Positions 63,541 through 64,000 of a DNA stretch of 64,000 nucleotides are shown here, in pieces. The notes beneath the pieces are model-generated. The model was given only the letters and a program-made list of their open reading frames with translations, was not told the DNA's origin and did no database searches. A program made the position numbers and the translations under genes. Origin of the DNA: Pseudomonas sp. Irchel s3h14 (GTDB lineage Bacteria; Pseudomonadota; Gammaproteobacteria; Pseudomonadales; Pseudomonadaceae); contig NZ_FYDJ01000007.1 of NCBI RefSeq assembly GCF_900187425.1, positions 1-64,000 on the forward strand, read 5' to 3'. Within the stretch, counting starts at the first letter, position 1; every line of letters begins with the position of its first letter.

Positions 63541-63860
63541 AGGCTGGGGGCATCCTTTTCAAACCATCCATAGCATGCCCTCAAATATGCCCCCAATGTA
63601 GCAATCCACTGGAAGTGAATGGAGCTCCATGGTTTGTGGAAGGGCAGAAATGATCAGCCGAACAGCCTGCCAGCCGACGCCTAAAGACTCTCAGGGTCGC
63701 CAAAAAACATTTTGACTGGGCTCTAGGGCGGTAGTTACAACCTGAAAAAATCGAATTGTGCCCCCAGTTTTGCCCCCATTTGCACCGGATGTGCGAGCGG
63801 TCGCGAATGGCGATTTCTGACAGAAGACCAGGCTGGTGCGGGGTGGCTTGCAGTGGAACT
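63541..63860. repeat. Island direct repeat, copy C
   Basis: It begins AGGCTGGGGGCATCC like copy B and carries CCAAAAAACATTTTGAC at 63700 and TGCCCCCAGTTTTGCCCCCA at 63759-63778, each 9670 bases from its counterpart in B. The latter motif equals copy A exactly. Similarity fades after about 63830. It closes the defence module on the right. The remaining 140 bases of the window show no gene. Confidence 0.92.
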
Positions 63861-64000
63861 CCACATTTGATCTGGAAGGAGGGTCCAGGGCTCATCAAGG
63901 ACGAGCTAATCCGCTCTCGCTCGAGAGCAGCACCTGCGATCGGTTGTGTTCGACCCAAAGCGGACGGTCACGACAGACTGCTTTTGGCTAGGAGCGGTCA

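Noticed and set aside
63225..63958. Small frames around repeat C on both strands
   Set aside because: They lack ribosome sites and run through repeat sequence that is not coding in copies A and B.
24816..64000. CRISPR arrays or cas genes in the island
   Set aside because: No series of short regularly spaced repeats and no Cas-like protein was seen; the three repeats found are long and far apart.

Overview
The window looks like chromosome of a Pseudomonas of the P. fluorescens lineage. The reasons are the high-GC core, the narXL/dnr/narK1K2GHJI/moaA/nrdDG order, the REP and REPIN repeats (GTGGGAGCGAGCTTGCTC type), and the tRNA-Cys/tRNA-Leu pair. The species cannot be fixed from sequence alone.

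Region 1 (1-24.8 kb, core) is an anaerobic respiration block. On the minus strand are narX, narL, a Dnr-type Crp/Fnr regulator and a DGC-domain protein. Divergently transcribed are two nitrate/nitrite transporters, nitrate reductase narGHJI, a parvulin and moaA. Next come class III ribonucleotide reductase genes, where the glycyl-radical domain is a separate 55-residue ORF between nrdD and nrdG, and then a chemoreceptor. A P19/FtrABCD-type iron uptake operon with a Fur-like box is divergent from a DUF3079 gene. Three promoters (narK1, nrdD, DUF3079) carry an Anr/Dnr box with a TAGnnT -10 at identical spacing. Three NarL-type 7-2-7 sites sit in the narX/narK1 and dnr promoters. tRNA-Cys and tRNA-Leu(UAA) close the core.

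Region 2 (24.8-53.6 kb) is an island beginning with a P4-type tyrosine integrase just downstream of tRNA-Leu. It carries three catabolic blocks: (a) MFS, HSL-type hydrolase and LysR; (b) a LacI-controlled SDR, GldA-like dehydrogenase and cyclase operon, then an LLM oxidoreductase, a double SnoaL protein, a dihydroxyacetophenone-dioxygenase-like cupin, LysR, MFS and hydrolase; (c) a GntR-controlled operon of hydroxyacid dehydrogenase, BKACE beta-keto acid cleavage enzyme, MFS and UxaA-family dehydratase, plus an SDR. Old Yellow Enzyme, pirin and another LysR follow. Shared palindromes tie the regulators to their targets.

Region 3 (53.6-64 kb) is a defence module between two near-identical direct repeats exactly 9,670 bp apart. 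It holds a Hachiman/AbpAB-type pair (HamA nuclease, HamB helicase), an IS66 remnant, and a three-gene minus-strand operon. That operon encodes a VPA1262-like protein with a PLD-type HxRx4D motif, a small second PLD-like protein with the same motif, and a 634-residue protein I do not recognise. It is my best candidate for an undescribed defence system. A shorter copy of the flanking repeat lies next to the integrase, which suggests the island grew by accretion of modules. The right end of the island is not in the window.
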